Origin: Pseudomonas brassicacearum
GTDB taxonomy: Bacteria > Pseudomonadota > Gammaproteobacteria > Pseudomonadales > Pseudomonadaceae
DNA: 64,000 bases
Assembly: GCF_003732225.1 (NCBI RefSeq)
Contig: NZ_MOBJ01000034.1
Location: forward strand, 496,001-560,000
Direction: 5' to 3'
The notes beneath the pieces were generated by a model. It was not told where the DNA came from and made no database searches. It worked only from the letters and a program-made list of their open reading frames with translations. Numbering within the stretch: position 1 is the stretch's first letter; each line of letters opens with the position of its first letter. The position numbers and the translations under genes were made by a program. This document shows, in pieces, positions 61,369 to 64,000 of this stretch.

Positions 61369-62544
61369 ATGACCCGCTCATTACGTCTGTTCTACATCGC
61401 CCTGTTCCTGGTGACCCTGTTGGTCCTGGGCCTGTGGTCGATGCGCAGCTTCTTTGGCTTCAACACCAACACCGACGCAACCGTGCTCAACGGTCGCTGG
61501 AGCAAAGCCGTGGAGACCCACTACGACGAGCATTTCCCGATCAAACGCCTGGGCACCAACCTCTGGGCCGCACTGGATTTCAAGCTGTTCAACGAAGGTC
61601 GTCCGGGCGTGGTGCTCGGTCGCGATCAGTGGTTGTACAGCGATGAAGAATTCAACCCGGTGGTCAACGAAGAGTTGAACCTGCAAGGCAACTACGCGCT
61701 GGTCGAAGGCGTGCGGCAAATCTTGAAAGCCAAGGGTGTGCAGCTGGTGATGGCGATTGTCCCGGCCAAGACTCGTCTGTACCCGGAACACCTGGGTGAA
61801 GTGAAGCCGGCGCGCATCCACGCCGACCTCTACAAGGATTTCCACGCCCGTGTCGCCGCCGACAAAATCCTCGCGCCCGACCTGCTCGGCCCGCTGCAAA
61901 AAGCCAAACAGAACGGACAGCAAGTGTTCCTGCGCACCGACACGCACTGGACGCCTGAAGGCGCACAAATCGCTGCCGAGCAACTGGCCAAGACCATCGC
62001 CGACAAAACCCCGCTCAGCGGTCAGCCGCAGCGGTTTGTTACCGAGGCAACGGAGGAAGTCAGCCACAAGGGCGACCTGAGACTGTTCCTGCCACTGGAC
62101 CCGCTGTTCGAAAACCTGATGCCGGCACCAGAGCCTTTGCGCAAGCGCAACACCCACGCGGTTGAAAACCAGCCTGCGGGTGACGACGCCCTGTTCGCCG
62201 ACAACGAAGTGCCGGTGGCGCTGATCGGCACCAGCTACAGCGCCAACCCGAACTGGAACTTCGTCGGCGCGCTCAAGCAAGCGCTGCACAGCGACGTGGT
62301 CAATTACGCCGAAGACGGCCATGGCCCGATCCTGCCGATGCTCGGCTACCTGAAAAGCGATGCCTTCAAGAACAGCCCGCCACAGGTGCTGATCTGGGAG
62401 TTTCCTGAACGTTATCTGCCTGTGAACAACGAAATAGGCGACGCCGACCCACAGTGGGTCGCAGAGCTCAAACAAGCCGGTGCGCGCCAACAAAACGTAG
62501 CGATTAACAGCAAATCCGAGACGCCCGACCGGGCGCAAAACTGA
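61369..62544 (+). CDS. algJ: Alginate O-acetyltransferase AlgJ
   Basis: A 391-residue protein with one N-terminal membrane anchor (LRLFYIALFLVTLLVLGLW) and an SGNH-like periplasmic domain: RTDTHWTPEG gives the Asp/His pair and ALIGTSYSAN the catalytic Ser. It works with AlgI, AlgF and AlgX in acetylation. Eleven bases separate it from algI. A distant in-frame start at 61240 lies within algI and is not used. Confidence 0.94.
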   Translation: MTRSLRLFYIALFLVTLLVLGLWSMRSFFGFNTNTDATVLNGRWSKAVETHYDEHFPIKRLGTNLWAALDFKLFNEGRPGVVLGRDQWLYSDEEFNPVVNEELNLQGNYALVEGVRQILKAKGVQLVMAIVPAKTRLYPEHLGEVKPARIHADLYKDFHARVAADKILAPDLLGPLQKAKQNGQQVFLRTDTHWTPEGAQIAAEQLAKTIADKTPLSGQPQRFVTEATEEVSHKGDLRLFLPLDPLFENLMPAPEPLRKRNTHAVENQPAGDDALFADNEVPVALIGTSYSANPNWNFVGALKQALHSDVVNYAEDGHGPILPMLGYLKSDAFKNSPPQVLIWEFPERYLPVNNEIGDADPQWVAELKQAGARQQNVAINSKSETPDRAQN

Positions 62545-62558
62545 AAGAGGTAACTCCT

Positions 62559-63215
62559 ATGACTTTCACTACCAAGTATCAAAGTCTCGCCAAGACTTTT
62601 GCACTGGTTGCCGGCGTCAGCCTGCTGTCGATGCAGGCCTTCGCCGGTGGCGACGCCGCCCTTTACGGCCCGACCGCACCAAAAGGTTCGACCTTCGTGC
62701 GGATCTACAACGCCAGCAACGCCGAAGTCAGCAGCAGCGTCGGCAGCACCGCTATCAACGATGTCGCGCCACTGGCCAGCAGTGACTTCAGCTTCATGCC
62801 CGGTGGCGACTACAGCGCCAAGGTCGGCAGCCAGACCCTGCCGCTGAAACTCGCCGCCGACCACTATTACACCCTGGTCAACAACGCCAGCGGCCAGCCA
62901 CAACTGATCGAAGAACCGCCGTTCAAGAACAAGCAGAAATCCCTGGTCCGCGTGCAGAACCTCAGCGACAAGGCACTGACCCTGAAGACCGCCGATGGCA
63001 AGACCGAAGTGGTCCAGGCCGTCGCGGCCAAGAGCCGTGGCGAGCGTGAAATCAACCCGGTGAAAGTCAGCCTGGCGCTGTTCGATGGCGAAAAGAAAGT
63101 CAGCGACGTGAAACCGGTCGCCCTGGAGCGCGGTGAAGCCGCAGTGCTCTACGTCACCGGCAACGGCAGCAGCCTGTCGCCAGTCTGGGTCAAGCGCCCG
63201 GTCTCGACACGTTAA
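62559..63215 (+). CDS. algF: Alginate O-acetylation protein AlgF
   Basis: A 218-residue periplasmic adaptor with the signal peptide MTFTTKYQSLAKTFALVA... ending SMQAFAG, then DAALYGPTAPKGSTFVRIYN. It is required for acetylation and interacts with AlgJ and AlgX. It is 14 bases after algJ. Confidence 0.95.
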   Translation: MTFTTKYQSLAKTFALVAGVSLLSMQAFAGGDAALYGPTAPKGSTFVRIYNASNAEVSSSVGSTAINDVAPLASSDFSFMPGGDYSAKVGSQTLPLKLAADHYYTLVNNASGQPQLIEEPPFKNKQKSLVRVQNLSDKALTLKTADGKTEVVQAVAAKSRGEREINPVKVSLALFDGEKKVSDVKPVALERGEAAVLYVTGNGSSLSPVWVKRPVSTR

Positions 63216-63241
63216 TGAATTTGCCAGATTGACCCATTCCC

Positions 63242-63331
63242 TGTGGGAGCGAGCTTGCTCGCGATGACGGAGTGTCAGTCGACATCAATGTTGGATGTCA
63301 GACCGCAATCGCGAGCAAGCTCGCTCCCACA
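63242..63331. repeat. REP doublet, family 1, between algF and algA
   Basis: Copies at 63242-63265 and 63308-63331, 42 bases apart. The algF-algA gap is 213 bases. algA is still preceded by AAGGAGTAACACC. Confidence 0.92.
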
Positions 63332-63428
63332 GTGGACCGAGGCGTCAATACGGGTACGGAATAAGAACAAGAGTGAAACGACAAAACGCAGTAGCTCTAA
63401 CCCATTACGATTTTCAAGGAGTAACACC

Positions 63429-64000
63429 ATGATTCCAGTGATCTTGTCAGGTGGTAGCGGCTCACGTCTTTGGCCGCTTTCGCGCAAGCAGTTCCCCAAG
63501 CAATTCCTTGCCCTGACCGGCGAACAAACGCTGTTCCAGCAAACCCTCGAACGCCTGGTGTTCGACGGCATGGACAGCCCGATCGTGGTCTGCAACAAGG
63601 ACCACCGCTTCATCGTCAACGAGCAACTGAGCACCCGTAAGCTGGAAGCCCAGCGCATCCTCATGGAACCCTTCGGCCGTAACACCGCGCCGGCGGTGGC
63701 CATGACCGCGATGATGCTGGTCAACGAAGGTCGCGACGAACTGATGCTGGTGCTGCCTGCCGACCACGTACTGGAAGACCAGAAAGCCCTGCAACGCGCC
63801 CTGGCCCTGGCCACCGTGGCCGCCGAGCGCGGTGAAATGGTGCTGTTCGGTGTGCCGGCGACCAAACCGGAAACCGGTTACGGCTACATCAAATCCACCG
63901 ACGATGCCTTGCTGCCCGAAGGCGTCAGCCGGGTTTCGCACTTCGTCGAAAAACCCGACGTGAAACGCGCCACCGAGTTCGTCGAGGCCGGCGGTTACTT
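63429..64000 (+). CDS. algA: Phosphomannose isomerase / GDP-mannose pyrophosphorylase, 5' part
   Basis: AlgA makes mannose 6-phosphate from fructose 6-phosphate and GDP-mannose from mannose 1-phosphate, supplying AlgD. The first ~190 residues show the nucleotidyl-transferase motif LSGGSGSRLWPLSRKQFPKQ, LMEPFGRNTAPAVA and VEKPDV. The gene runs out of the window at 64000. It is the last gene of the operon. Confidence 0.96.
   Translation, partial: MIPVILSGGSGSRLWPLSRKQFPKQFLALTGEQTLFQQTLERLVFDGMDSPIVVCNKDHRFIVNEQLSTRKLEAQRILMEPFGRNTAPAVAMTAMMLVNEGRDELMLVLPADHVLEDQKALQRALALATVAAERGEMVLFGVPATKPETGYGYIKSTDDALLPEGVSRVSHFVEKPDVKRATEFVEAGGY

Overview
The window comes from a Pseudomonas of the P. fluorescens group. 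The genes, their order (aap - esterase - rhlB - dauBAR as around PA3858-PA3865 of P. aeruginosa; the twelve-gene alg operon), the GC-rich codon use and about fifteen copies of Pseudomonas REP doublets all point there. No rRNA, tRNA, CRISPR array, insertion sequence or phage was seen.

Layout. 1-7.2 kb: the 3' part of mltF, then, on the minus strand, lepA-lepB-rnc-era-recO-pdxJ (translation GTPase, signal peptidase, RNase III, Era, recombination, vitamin B6). 7.3-15.3 kb: lptG-lptF (LPS export) divergent from pepA-holC-hypothetical-valS. 15.4-21.3 kb: an AT-rich orphan gene, rlmF, an HU protein, yejK with a membrane-anchored glutaredoxin, a GST, a GIY-YIG protein and an NTF2-like protein. 21.4-27.7 kb: a LuxR-type response regulator divergent from a four-gene chaperone-usher fimbrial locus. 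27.8-30.7 kb: a GntR regulator with a CynX-like transporter, and an mqsRA toxin-antitoxin pair with a clear operator. 30.8-37.7 kb: aapJQMP amino-acid ABC transporter, carboxylesterase, rhlB. 37.8-41.6 kb: dauB-dauA-dauR and a basic-amino-acid binding protein, which together form a D-arginine to L-arginine racemisation module. 41.9-47.3 kb: moaCDE, a PIN-PhoH ATPase, a degenerate polysaccharide deacetylase-like protein, yaaA. 47.3-64 kb: an 800-bp AT-rich control region and the alginate operon algD-8-44-K-E-G-X-L-I-J-F-A, with algA cut by the window end.

Most striking observation. The alginate operon holds five REP-type elements of three families. Three lie between genes (algD/alg8, algL/algI, algF/algA). 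Two lie in frame inside coding sequence, in the signal-peptide regions of the adjacent outer-membrane genes algK and algE. Removing the 87-bp element from algK restores a short, textbook lipoprotein signal peptide. Removing 132 bp from algE shortens its leader from about 89 to about 45 residues. Both genes therefore appear to make exported proteins with long, REP-encoded N-terminal extensions.

Other points of interest: the lepB-rnc gap lacks the small gene found there in P. aeruginosa; there are perfect palindromes in front of pepA, the gntR gene and mqsR; two oppositely ordered REP pairs bracket the dau-linked binding-protein gene; and repeats cluster upstream of algD.
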